Positions 53,702 through 62,242 are shown, counted from the first letter of the stretch. The stretch: 64,000 nt of DNA from JAHDDW01 sp964648795 (GCA_964648795.1 CAZYMB010000006.1:1-64000), one strand, 5' to 3'. Made by a program: numbers and translations. The notes: generated by a model from the sequence alone, not told the origin.

Positions 53702-54154
53702 ATGCCAAGCCTTGAAGAACTATATAAAGAAGTCATCCTTGACCACTATAAGAACCCTCGCAACACTGGCGAGCTTGAGCCACCGGCCGTTAAGTCTGAA
53801 GGCCACAACCCACTATGTGGTGACGACATAACGTTGTATGTGACAATAGAAGACGGCGTTATTAAAGATGTAAAGATGAAAAGCACAGGCTGTTCTATCT
53901 CGCAAGCATCCGCATCAATGATGACCGGTGCAATCAAAGACAAAACAACAGACGAAGCACTAGAACTAATGGACACAGTTAAGCAGATGTTAAAAGTCCA
54001 CCTTGACGGCAGCGAAAGCGATGGAGCAGTACCACCAGGTCTCGGCGACCTAGCAGCACTCCAAGGTGTTGTTCAGTTCCCAGTGCGTATCAAATGTGCA
54101 ACCCTGTCATGGAATACGCTCGCCGAAGCAATAAGACAAGCTGGCGCTACTTGA
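53702..54154 (+). CDS. sufU: SufU iron-sulfur scaffold / sulfurtransferase
   Basis: A 150-residue SufU: HYKNPRNTGEL, NPLCGDD (Cys39, Asp41), KSTGCSISQASASMM (Cys64) and RIKCATLSW (Cys132). The spacer between Cys64 and Cys132 is longer than in IscU, as expected for the SufU insertion. It accepts sulfur from SufS at a zinc site. It ends the plus-strand suf unit. Confidence 0.95.
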   Translation: MPSLEELYKEVILDHYKNPRNTGELEPPAVKSEGHNPLCGDDITLYVTIEDGVIKDVKMKSTGCSISQASASMMTGAIKDKTTDEALELMDTVKQMLKVHLDGSESDGAVPPGLGDLAALQGVVQFPVRIKCATLSWNTLAEAIRQAGAT

Positions 54155-54713
54155 TCTTCTTTGTCGCTGCCCCAGACGCTGTGATCGCCTGCTTCGATCT
54201 CAACAAGTTCATGTCGAAACCAGGGTGCCTTAGGTTTATGTAGCGTTAAGGGGTTAGCCTCTGTGTGTTGCCACGATCTGCTGCTGTTATTGCAGTCGGG
54301 TAGCTTGCATTACTTTACAGGACACTCACTCAGGAACTGGCAGTTTGAGGTTTGAGATGACAGAATTGGCCGGAGTTACCTATACTCAAGGCATGGCGGC
54401 AAACACTTGGAGTGATGTAGTTACTGCACTAGAAGTAGTATACGAGCATGTTAGCTAAGAAAAAAGAGTCTGCTACTAACAAAGCTAAAGAAGAAAACCA
54501 GCTGCTATTGAAGGGCAAAGTGTTTTGACAGTTCGATGGTCCTGCTAGCGACGACGCTGTGGCTAGCAGATCATCGTTACACATGACTCTGACATCGGTA
54601 GTAGAAAACTCAAGAGTTGAAGCAGATGTCATCTACTAAGCAGAATTATTGATGGCAGTTATACCTAAGCGACTACTTAGCTAAAATCTGAAGGGTTGTT
54701 GAACCGCCGATGA
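54155..54713. other. Intergenic stretch with decayed-looking frames
   Basis: About 560 bases between sufU and the DUF1501 gene. I see no convincing intact gene. It holds short broken frames (described at 54357-54639) and an 8-bp inverted repeat CTGCTAGC/GCTAGCAG at 54542-54569. No tRNA or terminator is evident. Confidence 0.6.
54357..54639 (+). pseudogene. Possible decayed small gene(s)
   Basis: Three pieces follow each other on the plus strand. An ATG frame at 54357 encodes 33 residues (TELAGVTYTQGMAANTWSDV onward) to TAA at 54458. A frame opening at 54448 is rich in Lys (LAKKKESATNKAKEENQLLL) and stops at TGA 54526-54528. The same frame continues open after that TGA (QFDGPASDDAVASRSSLHMT) to TAA at 54639. 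Together these look like one gene broken by a shift and a stop, but no homologue is recognised and it may simply be non-coding. Confidence 0.25.
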
Positions 54714-56018
54714 CTATATGAGACCTTCAATAGTTGGAGTATTCGGAAGAACCGATTCCACCCCCAACCAGTCGAGCGCCAAAGTCCTTAGATACTCTTG
54801 GAAAGGAATTTCAGTTTTAAAGTTATCTTTTTCATCTGTGTTTGCGAAATCTAAAGGAACACCGTAGCGACCTGATCTAACAGGACCAAAGACCATGAGC
54901 GTTGAACCATTACCGTGATCAAATCCGTTGCCGTTTTCTTTTGCCCTGCGGCCGAACTCAGAAGTCAATGCTACCACTACCCGATCCGCCATTCCAGCGT
55001 CTTGCATTCTTTGCAAAAAACCGTCGACTGCGAAATCGAGTTGGCGCATGAGCTTTGGGTGTTCGAAGATATGACCGTTGTGGGTGTCGAAGCCGTCGAG
55101 TTTCGCATGGATGACCTTAACCCCTGAGTTCGCCTCAATAAGAGTTGCAGCTGCATCCAGCTGCCGACCGAGGCCTTTACCCTCTGTAATCATTGGACTA
55201 TCTGAATCCGCTTCCAGCGAAGCTGGAAGCCTGGAGCCAACATCTATCAGAGTTGATCCAGAGTCGATTAGTCCAGAAGCTAATGCGCCTCCTTGAAACT
55301 GGGACAAGCCTTGATAGAAGGCCTGATGCAGCGGTTCTCTAGAAGTAAACGTTTCTAGCAGTCGTGGAGACTGCATAGATAGCGTGGCTGCGCTTGCTCC
55401 GACTAGTTGTGGAGAAAAGCCATTGACGGAGAGAGTCACAATGCCTTCGCTGCCATACTTTTCTATTAGTTCTTCGCCAAGCTGGGCAACGTAGCCAGCT
55501 CGTGGGTTGCCGGCGCCATGCCATTCATCTTGTTGTCTAAAGTGCGAGAAGCTATCCAACGTATTTCCAACGCCTTCGACGACAGCGTAGTTTCGTTGAG
55601 ACAATGCTTGCAATTCGGGGCTCAACCCGAGCGTGTCATCTATTGGGATGACAGTCGAGGCATCGATCGACATGTTTGGTCTTTGATCATAGTAAGCGCC
55701 TTGGGTGTAGGGAACGAGCATAGACGGAGCATCGTTGCCTCCTCTTAATTCAACTATTACAAGAATACGGTCTGCGAAGTCTACCGGGTCTAGAACGTAG
55801 TCGAACGGAGGGTTGTCGATTCCCAACGTTGTGCCAGGGCTTAGCTCTGGCCTGAGTCGCCCTTCTGAAACTCGGTCTAGCACATCGCTATTTAGCACTC
55901 CACCGTTAGCTGCGATTAGAGCCGACGACGTTGCTGCACTTATGCCTAGGCCGGCTAAACCAAGAATGAACTTTCTACGAGTAACGCTCTCTTTACTGTT
56001 TCGACTTTGGTTGCTCAT
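54714..56018 (-). CDS. DUF1501 protein with Tat signal
   Basis: A 434-residue exported protein. The N-terminus has a twin-arginine signal (TRRKFILGLAGLGISAATSS). Family segments include ILVIVELRGGNDAPSMLVPY, YYDQRPNMSI, VVEGVGNTLDSFSHFRQQDE, HAKLDGFDTHNGH and VVALTSEFGRRAKENGNGFD, with sulfatase-like metal-site residues. DUF1501 genes are nearly always beside DUF1800 genes, as here (4-bp overlap). Function not established, but an extracytoplasmic hydrolase is likely. Confidence 0.88.
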   Translation of the reverse strand: MSNQSRNSKESVTRRKFILGLAGLGISAATSSALIAANGGVLNSDVLDRVSEGRLRPELSPGTTLGIDNPPFDYVLDPVDFADRILVIVELRGGNDAPSMLVPYTQGAYYDQRPNMSIDASTVIPIDDTLGLSPELQALSQRNYAVVEGVGNTLDSFSHFRQQDEWHGAGNPRAGYVAQLGEELIEKYGSEGIVTLSVNGFSPQLVGASAATLSMQSPRLLETFTSREPLHQAFYQGLSQFQGGALASGLIDSGSTLIDVGSRLPASLEADSDSPMITEGKGLGRQLDAAATLIEANSGVKVIHAKLDGFDTHNGHIFEHPKLMRQLDFAVDGFLQRMQDAGMADRVVVALTSEFGRRAKENGNGFDHGNGSTLMVFGPVRSGRYGVPLDFANTDEKDNFKTEIPFQEYLRTLALDWLGVESVLPNTPTIEGLI

Positions 56019-57247
56019 GTTAGGTTCGCCTCCGGGCTACTTAGTGCCAGCCACCAACGCAGGCGCGTAACTTCTTGTGCGCTACTTGCACCATTTAGCT
56101 GACCTGCCGAGTTAAGTAGGTTTAGTGTGCTGTCGCTGATCTCATAGATTCCACATTGATCTAGAATTTCGTCAACTGATGTGTCTGGTGCTGCGTCGTT
56201 AAAGCCTTCCGAAACTAGGTTTGCTCTTGCCATAGTTGAGCTGACTCCGTGCCAGCGATCAAAGCCTGGCCAGCCAGAGACATTTGGGGGGCGCCATGGA
56301 GATTGGCCAAGGTTATAGAGTTTGGACTCATCGTTACTTGCGTGCTGCAGTAAGCGGTTCACGTTCATGTAGTACTCAAAGCCTGATCTTGGCCTCACAT
56401 AGTGTGGACTCGAAACAAACTCTTGGCTCTTTAGCACGCGTTTCACTAGCCAAGTTATGTCGTAGCCTAGATCAAACCATTCTCTGCCTAGGTTCTCTGG
56501 AGCTGGCGTTTGTTCGCCCATCATTTCGGCCCAGAACAGGCCGGATATACGCTTGGCAGTAAGAGGGTTATCTAGCAAGTTGTCTGTAACGCTGCGTATA
56601 TCCCACGCCCGTGTTTGACCCAGGATTGTGAGTTGCCCGCTGTACGCTCTAGCTGGTTTGAACTCTGGGATGTGGTTGTCTCGAAGCACCCAGCCTCCGA
56701 TTGCCAGGGCTGTATTTCTTACGTCTTCTTCGGTGTAATTACCTTTGCCGAAAGTGAACAGCTCCATTAGTTCTCTTGCGAGGTTTTCGTTTGGCTCGTC
56801 TTTCCAGTTTTCTTGAGCGCTCAAAAACCTCATGAGTAATGGATCGATCACGTGAGCGTGCAGCATGTCTCTGTAGTTCGTCATACCGATTGCTCGAACG
56901 CGCTCTATTTGTTCTGCCAAGATCTGGCGATGCTGTCCCACAAAGAAATAGTTACTTGTAAGGATTGTTTGCCAGAAGAAAGCCATCCGATCTTGGACTG
57001 GATTGTTGTTGACTTTAGCTAGATCTAGCCAAGCCGCTTGATGTATAACAAACGACTTGTAGACCCCGCTTTTGTCTTTGGGAAGTGTTGATGTGTCTAG
57101 TGGTCTGTCCACAAGAAAATCGACGCCAGCATCCCAACCTTGATCAGAGATTACTTGGGCGACTTGCGAAGTCAACTCAGGCTTGTTGTCGAGCGTCATT
57201 CGACGTACAAGTTTAGATGCCTGTGCCAACCCCCGTCTATCCGCCAT
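56015..57247 (-). CDS. DUF1800 protein
   Basis: A 410-residue DUF1800 protein: the LVRRMTLDN start, VQDRMAFFWQTILTSNYFFV, the signature DEPNENLARELMELFTFGKG and PPNVSGWPGFDRWHG. No signal peptide is visible, unlike its DUF1501 partner; the N-terminal 12 residues before the family start are polar. It could be exported with the Tat-targeted partner (inference). Function unknown. Confidence 0.87.
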   Translation of the reverse strand: MADRRGLAQASKLVRRMTLDNKPELTSQVAQVISDQGWDAGVDFLVDRPLDTSTLPKDKSGVYKSFVIHQAAWLDLAKVNNNPVQDRMAFFWQTILTSNYFFVGQHRQILAEQIERVRAIGMTNYRDMLHAHVIDPLLMRFLSAQENWKDEPNENLARELMELFTFGKGNYTEEDVRNTALAIGGWVLRDNHIPEFKPARAYSGQLTILGQTRAWDIRSVTDNLLDNPLTAKRISGLFWAEMMGEQTPAPENLGREWFDLGYDITWLVKRVLKSQEFVSSPHYVRPRSGFEYYMNVNRLLQHASNDESKLYNLGQSPWRPPNVSGWPGFDRWHGVSSTMARANLVSEGFNDAAPDTSVDEILDQCGIYEISDSTLNLLNSAGQLNGASSAQEVTRLRWWLALSSPEANLT

Positions 57248-57313
57248 ATATGTGAGGTTACCATATGCTAGACACTTTGTAAACGGGGGCGATTTCGGCT
57301 CAGCTTGATGGAA

Positions 57314-57679
57314 CTATGCCAGTTCGAAATCTTCGCCTTCGATTGTGTCCAAGACAACTAAGGTCAAGTCTGTTGAGCCAAACGCTTCTACGACGCTGTA
57401 TCGCATATCGTCGACGCCACCGCCGCTTGCGATCACTATTTCGCTGGTGCCAAGTGTTGAAACTTCAGCAGCTAGGCCAAGGCCGCTTCACGTTTCACTC
57501 CTCGTCGGTGTCTCAAACATTGAGCTTGAGACACCAAGTGGCAAGTTAACATATAACTCGTCGGCTACCTGCCACCGTTTTTGAGCTCTAAATTGCTTAG
57601 TTTCTTCCCTGTCTTGCTGTGAAGGCATGATTTGACGAGCCAGTGCTGTGTTTGACAGTGTGTAGGTTAATGCTATTAA
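57314..57679 (-). pseudogene. C-terminal fragment with in-frame TGA, 5' end in gap
   Basis: From the gap leftward the minus strand reads LIALTYTLSNTALARQIMPS to FETPTRSET, stops at TGA 57490-57488, then stays open in the same frame for 57 more codons (SGLGLAAEVSTLGTSEIVIA ... LVVLDTIEGEDFELA) to TAG at 57314. The second part looks like genuine coding sequence. Either the gene is broken by a nonsense mutation, or two short genes abut. A perfect 10-bp hairpin (57507-57535) lies just before the TGA. No family recognised. Confidence 0.4.
57507..57535. repeat. Perfect 10-bp inverted repeat
   Basis: GGTGTCTCAA and TTGAGACACC flank a nine-base loop ACATTGAGC. On the minus strand it ends 16 bases before the in-frame TGA at 57490. 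It has no adjoining T-run, so it is not an obvious terminator. Confidence 0.6.
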
Positions 57680-57779
57680 NNNNNNNNNNNNNNNNNNNNN
57701 NNNNNNNNNNNNNNNNNNNNNNNNNNNNNNNNNNNNNNNNNNNNNNNNNNNNNNNNNNNNNNNNNNNNNNNNNNNNNNN
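57680..57779. other. Assembly gap (100 N)
   Basis: Exactly 100 Ns between the DUF1800 side and the minus-strand suf unit. Frames on both sides point outward from it, so the start regions of two divergent genes may be missing. Confidence 0.98.
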
Positions 57780-57887
57780 CAGCGTGCAACTATTGTTCGG
57801 CAAGCTGACGACACCACCCAACTGGCTAGAACTAACGTTGGCCTCCTCAATTGGGGCATCAACCCAAATGCGACAATCAAAATCTGA
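57780..57887 (+). CDS. 3' end of a plus-strand gene beginning in the gap
   Basis: The first bases after the gap form a 35-codon frame ending TGA (QRATIVRQADDTTQLARTNV ... NPNATIKI). Composition is sensible for protein, better than the overlapping minus frame. No family recognised. The remaining 168 bases to the sufC stop contain nothing I recognise. Confidence 0.35.
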   Translation, partial: QRATIVRQADDTTQLARTNVGLLNWGINPNATIKI

Positions 57888-58055
57888 TTAACGCTCTCCG
57901 CAAACAACTCAATCCCTTTAACAATCACATACCTAACTGGCTTGATTCCTTGCCTAAACCGCTATTAGCCCCCATCAGGCAATTGATGTTCAACAGATGC
58001 CCAAACCTACTCATGATCACTGAGATAAATGTAATCAACTCTACTGCTAGTTCAA

Positions 58056-58769
58056 CTAGGCAGCGAACGCCGCATACCCAAACTCTTCTAGTTTCTCGGC
58101 GACTTCTGGGCCACCTGAGTGAACTATCTTGCCGCCAACCAACACGTGCACAAAGCCTGGCTTTAGCTCTTTAAGCAAACGGTTGTAATGAGTAATCGCA
58201 AGCACCGAGGTGCCCTTGTCCTTAGCCAGCTCTGAAATTCGTTTCGCTACAGCGCTTAGTGAGTCAACATCTAGACCAGAGTCAATCTCATCCAAGATTG
58301 CTAACTTCGGTTCTAGCTGAGTCATCTGAATTACCTCAGAGCGTTTCTGTTCGCCACCGCTAAGGTCAACGTTGAGGCCACGACTAAGTAGTGCAGTGTC
58401 ATGCCCTAACGCATTAGCTTCTGTAACCAGAGACTCCTCGGTTACAGACTCACCCTTGGCGTGCGACAATAGCTGTGCCAAGTCAACCCCGGGGACTTCT
58501 GTTGGGTATTGCATAGCCAAGAACAATCCAGCTTGGCCACGCTCGGAAGTCGACATAGCTAGAACGTCTTTGCCATCTAGAGTGACTGTGCCACCTAACA
58601 CTTGATAACCACGCTTTCCCATAAGGGCATAAGACAGTGAAGACTTACCTGTACCGTTTGGGCCCATGAGGGCATGAATCTCACCAGAATTAATTGTTAG
58701 GTCTAAGCCATCGATTACGCGATTGGAGTCGACTTCAACTACTAGGTCCGAAATAACAAGCTCTGTCAT
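58056..58769 (-). CDS. sufC: SufC-type ABC ATPase (copy 2)
   Basis: A 237-residue SufC with Walker A GPNGTGKSSLSYALMG, LAMQYPTEVPGVD, signature LSGGEQKRSEVIQM, Walker B LAILDEIDSGLD and AITHYNRLLKEL. It closes the minus-strand unit containing sufD and a Rieske protein. DEIDSGLD and VPGV are the commoner SufC forms, so this copy is the more likely partner of the neighbouring SufD and SufB. Confidence 0.94.
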   Translation of the reverse strand: MTELVISDLVVEVDSNRVIDGLDLTINSGEIHALMGPNGTGKSSLSYALMGKRGYQVLGGTVTLDGKDVLAMSTSERGQAGLFLAMQYPTEVPGVDLAQLLSHAKGESVTEESLVTEANALGHDTALLSRGLNVDLSGGEQKRSEVIQMTQLEPKLAILDEIDSGLDVDSLSAVAKRISELAKDKGTSVLAITHYNRLLKELKPGFVHVLVGGKIVHSGGPEVAEKLEEFGYAAFAA

Positions 58770-58807
58770 ACCGACCCAATCCTATAGGGACGACTACAAA
58801 ACGGTGG

Positions 58808-59422
58808 CTATAAGGCTCTGCCGTTTTGGTGAATTTTGTCTTGTGGGCCCTTGGTTGGCTTTACAGCGTTAAACGACTTCTGCACAGCTGTCTTAGCGCT
58901 CTTTAATTCAGCGGCAATCACTTTAGCTACCGCTATCATTTTCTCGAAAAGACGCCACATCATAGCGGGCCCAATACTTCGAGGGACCAATGTCGGAGCA
59001 TTATAAGTCTGAGTCATAAGTTCGCTCACTGTAGTTGCCTGGCCACCAATTAAAACTGGATCGTTAGCTCCGAAACCGATTAGCGACTCTCGTAGATCTT
59101 CAATGCTGTCAGCTGCAGTAAACCGAACACGTATATAGTCTGTTTCATCTGAGTCCAGCTCAATACCGGCAGCATCAAACTTATTTCTCACAAGCTGATC
59201 TGCATAAACATAATAGTTGAGCGATGCGATGTTCATAGCACCGACGAGACCTGTGGTTAGGGCAGACTCCCCTTCTGAAATGAACGTTGCCGCAACACCT
59301 AAGGTCAAATACATGTTCGTACTAAGCGTTAGTCCATCGGGGCCTGAAAACGAAAAGTTATCGAACACCAGATCAGCCCTGGATCGACTCTCTCTCAAAC
59401 TATATTTTTTTGCATCCGCCAT
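58808..59422 (-). CDS. Hypothetical protein in the sufD operon, 204 aa
   Basis: Not recognised. Mixed alpha/beta protein with no signal peptide, one mildly hydrophobic region (TNMYLTLGVAATFISEGESA) and a basic C-terminal tail (KSAKTAVQKSFNAVKPTKGP). It contains no cysteines. Lying between the Rieske and sufC genes on the same strand, it is likely expressed with them. Confidence 0.6.
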   Translation of the reverse strand: MADAKKYSLRESRSRADLVFDNFSFSGPDGLTLSTNMYLTLGVAATFISEGESALTTGLVGAMNIASLNYYVYADQLVRNKFDAAGIELDSDETDYIRVRFTAADSIEDLRESLIGFGANDPVLIGGQATTVSELMTQTYNAPTLVPRSIGPAMMWRLFEKMIAVAKVIAAELKSAKTAVQKSFNAVKPTKGPQDKIHQNGRAL

Positions 59423-59492
59423 ACCTTAAGTATACCAGATGTCCGAATTCCCCTGCCTAGCCCATTTGACCTAGTTAAACGTGTAAAAGTAT

Positions 59493-59813
59493 CTAACTGA
59501 CTTCGATTTGGACAATACCGTCAACAACAGTAGTCACATAGCAGCCAACTGGTTTAGTTGCCGGAAGGCTCTGAGGTGTACCATCAAGTAACGAGAATAG
59601 CGCACCGTGTTGTGGGCACTCGATAGTCATCTCATCCAAGTCAGTTTCGCCTTCAGACAAAGAAAAATCAGCGTGAGAACACGTGTCATCTACAACTTTT
59701 GCTTCAGTCTCAGAAATGCGAACAACTGCCAAGCGAAGCTCGGGTGTTTCGATATCTACGCACTTAGATTCGCCAACTTCAATGTCAGTTAATTTGCAAA
59801 CTTCTAATTTCAC
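59493..59813 (-). CDS. Rieske-type ferredoxin
   Basis: A 106-residue Rieske protein with the cluster ligands in DTCSHADFSL (Cys45, His47) and ECPQHGALF (Cys66, His69), resembling ferredoxin subunits of non-haem dioxygenases. In the Suf context it may move electrons for cluster assembly or be a client. Overlaps sufD by 4 bp. Rieske genes sit in suf operons of many actinobacteria. Confidence 0.93.
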   Translation of the reverse strand: MKLEVCKLTDIEVGESKCVDIETPELRLAVVRISETEAKVVDDTCSHADFSLSEGETDLDEMTIECPQHGALFSLLDGTPQSLPATKPVGCYVTTVVDGIVQIEVS

Positions 59814-61012
59814 GACGCCTGCTTCCTTATTTGATGGTCCACGATTTCTTGAACACGACGCTTAGCCATCGAATTACTTAACTTAGAAACAACATCAGCC
59901 AGAAACCCTCGAACAATTGCTTCATCGGCGACCTCAGGACTTAGGCCACGAGACTGCAAGTAGAACTGTTGATCATAATCGACAGGCGAAACAGTCGAAG
60001 CATGACTACAAGCAACCTCGTTGTTATTGATCTCCAAGTTAGGAACAGAATGAGCCCAAGCATCATCTGAAAGCGACAAAGTCTTATTCTCTTGCACGGC
60101 GTTAGTCCCGGCGCCAGACTCGTGAATCTTCACAACACCTGAATAAATAGACTTTGATTGACCATCGATAACGTTACGGAACAACAAGTCACTGGTTGTG
60201 TCCTTAGCTTCATGGTGGACAAGGACTCGATGGTCACTTGACTGTGTTGAAGTCAAATAACTTGGCGAAACCATCTTAAAGCTACACCCTCTACCTGAGA
60301 GATGGGCAACTGTCGCAAAACGAGAAAGCTCGGTGTCGCCACCAACTACTTCGACTGTGCTTTGGGCTTGTGAGCCAACCGTTGTTTCTATCTGACCAAC
60401 CAGCGAAGACCCAGCACCCTGCGATGCAATGGCAACTACAGCGTTTGACCTAGTACCTACGTTCGTCAGCACTTTAGGCAAACACATAGAACTTGGTTCG
60501 GCAACTATCTCAATAGAAACCGAAGAAGAAACTCCGTCAGCAGTGTTAATTTGAATTAGTGGTGCAGCCACTGTGCCTTTGGTTATTGCGACATGAATTG
60601 ATATTTCTGTGTCTGCAGAGATATCAATAACAACCTCATAGGGCGTTAGTGCAGTTGCAGCCGCAGAAAAGAAATCCACACCGTTACCTTGTGGCGAACT
60701 GGTTTGGACAGACCACGCATCAGAAGAACTTTCAGCACCGACTACTAGCCAGCCATCAACAATTACTAGGTCTGCCTCAGATTTAACTTGTACCTCTGGC
60801 TTAGCGGCAGTTAAATCGAATGAATCAAAATCGGTGTCCTCGACGTCTGTATAACGCCATAGTTCTTCGGTAGAGCTTGGCAAACCAAGTGACTTGGCAT
60901 TAGAAATGGCTTCTCCCCGGGTTTTCGCCCAATCGAGGGATTCTATTCTGTCTAAAAGGTCCGTTAACACAGCCTTCAATCTATAGGCAACTAGCTCCCG
61001 AATGGCCACCAA
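59810..61012 (-). CDS. sufD: SufD, Fe-S cluster assembly scaffold subunit
   Basis: A 400-residue SufD: the N-terminal LGLPSSTEELWRYTDVEDTD, then the beta-helix region and the end DEAIVRGFLADVVSKLSN, with NNEVACSHASTVSPVDYDQQ as in SufB/SufD. It pairs with SufB and SufC to build clusters. The start at 61012 (a GTG) overlaps the four-cysteine protein gene by 22 bp; a later start near 60979 is possible. Confidence 0.93.
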   Translation of the reverse strand: MVAIRELVAYRLKAVLTDLLDRIESLDWAKTRGEAISNAKSLGLPSSTEELWRYTDVEDTDFDSFDLTAAKPEVQVKSEADLVIVDGWLVVGAESSSDAWSVQTSSPQGNGVDFFSAAATALTPYEVVIDISADTEISIHVAITKGTVAAPLIQINTADGVSSSVSIEIVAEPSSMCLPKVLTNVGTRSNAVVAIASQGAGSSLVGQIETTVGSQAQSTVEVVGGDTELSRFATVAHLSGRGCSFKMVSPSYLTSTQSSDHRVLVHHEAKDTTSDLLFRNVIDGQSKSIYSGVVKIHESGAGTNAVQENKTLSLSDDAWAHSVPNLEINNNEVACSHASTVSPVDYDQQFYLQSRGLSPEVADEAIVRGFLADVVSKLSNSMAKRRVQEIVDHQIRKQAS

Positions 61013-61341
61013 CGGCGACGTTTTGGCTTGTTTGCCTCAGCCTGGGTTGGAATATCAGAATCCACCTCATGGGCAACCGAATTAATAATCTCCTCAGCCA
61101 AATCTAGAAGCTCCGCTACACCCTCACTCGAACCGACACTATCTGGCTCATCTGGAGTGGATGGAGTAACAAGTGAACCATGACGCCAGTTAACGTCAGC
61201 CAAGCGGGGTTCAAAAAAAACACAGTCATCTGGGCAGCGCCACGGCGCCTCCGGGGCGTTGTCAACAGCACACTTACGTACAGTATCGCCACTTTGATAA
61301 GTACGAGTCTGATAATGCTTACAATCTGAACGCATAGGCAT
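60991..61341 (-). CDS. Four-cysteine small protein preceding sufD
   Basis: From the ATG at 61341 (another at 61335) the product has about 116 residues. A conserved-looking N-terminal block holds four cysteines: SDCKHYQTRTY, VRKCAVDNAPEAPWRCPDDC, FFEPR. The rest is an acidic linker, a helix (AELLDLAEEIINSVAHEV) and a basic end KPKRRRWWPFGS. The frame is open to 61407 but those residues look untranslated. Its position before sufD, overlapping it, suggests a role in Fe-S biogenesis, perhaps binding zinc or a cluster (inference). Confidence 0.65.
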   Translation of the reverse strand: MPMRSDCKHYQTRTYQSGDTVRKCAVDNAPEAPWRCPDDCVFFEPRLADVNWRHGSLVTPSTPDEPDSVGSSEGVAELLDLAEEIINSVAHEVDSDIPTQAEANKPKRRRWWPFGS

Positions 61342-61476
61342 AGTAAATACAATAACCGGCAAAGTCGCGACATTATTGCCCTCAATGCCAAATACTCGCC
61401 TCAGCACAAGATTTGTTGCTATTATTGGGCCCGCTCGTACGGTTACCGTCTGAGCTCTTATATAAGGAGAAACACA

Positions 61477-61665
61477 ATGGGAATCATGGATAATATTCCA
61501 GGAGCCGACAAGATCAAAGATGCTGCAGAAGGCATTATGGACAAAGTTCCAGACCTTCCAGGCGACATCGATGACAAAATCAAGGACGCTGTTGGTGGAG
61601 TGACTGGCTCAGCTGAAGACGCTGCAGAAGGTGCCGCTGACGCTGCTGAAGAAGCTACCGAATAA
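61477..61665 (+). CDS. Small acidic helical protein (MT0933-antitoxin-like), 62 aa
   Basis: A 62-residue protein after a strong AAGGAG, made of amphipathic repeats with DKIKDAAEGIMDKVPDLPGD and DDKIKDAVGGVTGSAEDAAE. It resembles the small MT0933-like antitoxin and CsbD-like proteins; no toxin partner is next to it. It is a single-gene unit facing away from sufD, followed by three hairpins. A good candidate for high expression. Confidence 0.7.
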   Translation: MGIMDNIPGADKIKDAAEGIMDKVPDLPGDIDDKIKDAVGGVTGSAEDAAEGAADAAEEATE

Positions 61666-61669
61666 CGCC

Positions 61670-61718
61670 GGTTTCGCCTTTGGCGAAGCCCTAACCTAGT
61701 TTGGTCCAGCCAAACTAG
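61670..61718 (+). repeat. Two tandem hairpins after the small acidic gene
   Basis: Hairpin one: GGTTTCGCC-TTT-GGCGAAGCC (61670-61690, one T-G pair). Hairpin two: CTAGTTTGG-TCCAG-CCAAACTAG (61696-61718, perfect). They directly follow the stop codon and precede the terminator; they may protect the 3' end or form a small RNA. Confidence 0.6.
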
Positions 61719-61731
61719 ACGTTAATCAACT

Positions 61732-61772
61732 AAAGAGCCTCGGTGCGCAAGCACCGGGGTCTTTTAGTTTTT
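61732..61772 (+). terminator. Rho-independent terminator with GCAA tetraloop
   Basis: CCTCGGTGC-GCAA-GCACCGGGG with extension AAAGAG/TCTTTT, followed by AGTTTTTG. The stem can act in both directions and lies between the convergent small acidic gene and the Nudix gene. Confidence 0.88.
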
Positions 61773-61775
61773 GCT

Positions 61776-62237
61776 CTAGCTAAACAGCTTCATATCAAGC
61801 CCAAGCAGCTCGAGGCCCTCTTCGACTGACACCCAGTCGAGGCTCATGATCTCGTGATTCTCGGTGATTTCTGGTTTAGAACTTATTGTCACCTTTATAT
61901 AGACGTTGCTAGTTGGTAACCCGGCCAGGCTATACCGAACAGGCTCCGGCGTCAGTAGCTCTACATCAGTTGCCATGGACCGGTTGAAGCCAAGTTCTTC
62001 ACCAAGCTCACGAAGTCCGGCTTCAACGCCTGTCTCTCCTTGGTCGACTCCCCCGCCGGGCACAGTCCAGCTGTTCGGGCCTAGCCAGTTCTTCGTTAAC
62101 AAAAGCTCAGGTTCCGAGCCATCTTGTTCGACAACCAAAAGTACATTTGCTCGGACTCTGAACTTTACATACACCCAAAGCAGTGGCCAAAATAGATAGA
62201 ACGCAATTGTTCCAACTAACTTGGGCGTACCGAACAC
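61776..62237 (-). CDS. Nudix hydrolase
   Basis: About 153 residues from the GTG at 62237, which falls near the sufB stop. The frame is open to 62288, but that would overlap sufB by 46 bp. The Nudix box is complete, GGGVDQGETGVEAGLRELGE then ELGF (Gly, Glu, Arg-Glu, Glu-Glu). A hydrophobic N-terminal stretch (LVGTIAFYLFWPLLWVYVKF) is probably a membrane helix, which is unusual for Nudix. Substrate unknown. Follows sufB on the same strand. Confidence 0.85.
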   Translation of the reverse strand: MFGTPKLVGTIAFYLFWPLLWVYVKFRVRANVLLVVEQDGSEPELLLTKNWLGPNSWTVPGGGVDQGETGVEAGLRELGEELGFNRSMATDVELLTPEPVRYSLAGLPTSNVYIKVTISSKPEITENHEIMSLDWVSVEEGLELLGLDMKLFS

Positions 62238-62242
62238 TGCGG

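Noticed and set aside
54526..54528. TGA read as selenocysteine (also at 57488-57490)
   Set aside because: No selenoprotein family match and no clear hairpin just downstream of the TGA; TGA also acts as an ordinary stop for other genes, such as sufC and carbonic anhydrase.
57316..57584. Plus-strand Arg/Leu-rich frames left of the gap
   Set aside because: Composition (strings of RR, RL) is typical of an antisense shadow; the minus strand there has a sensible C-terminal protein sequence.
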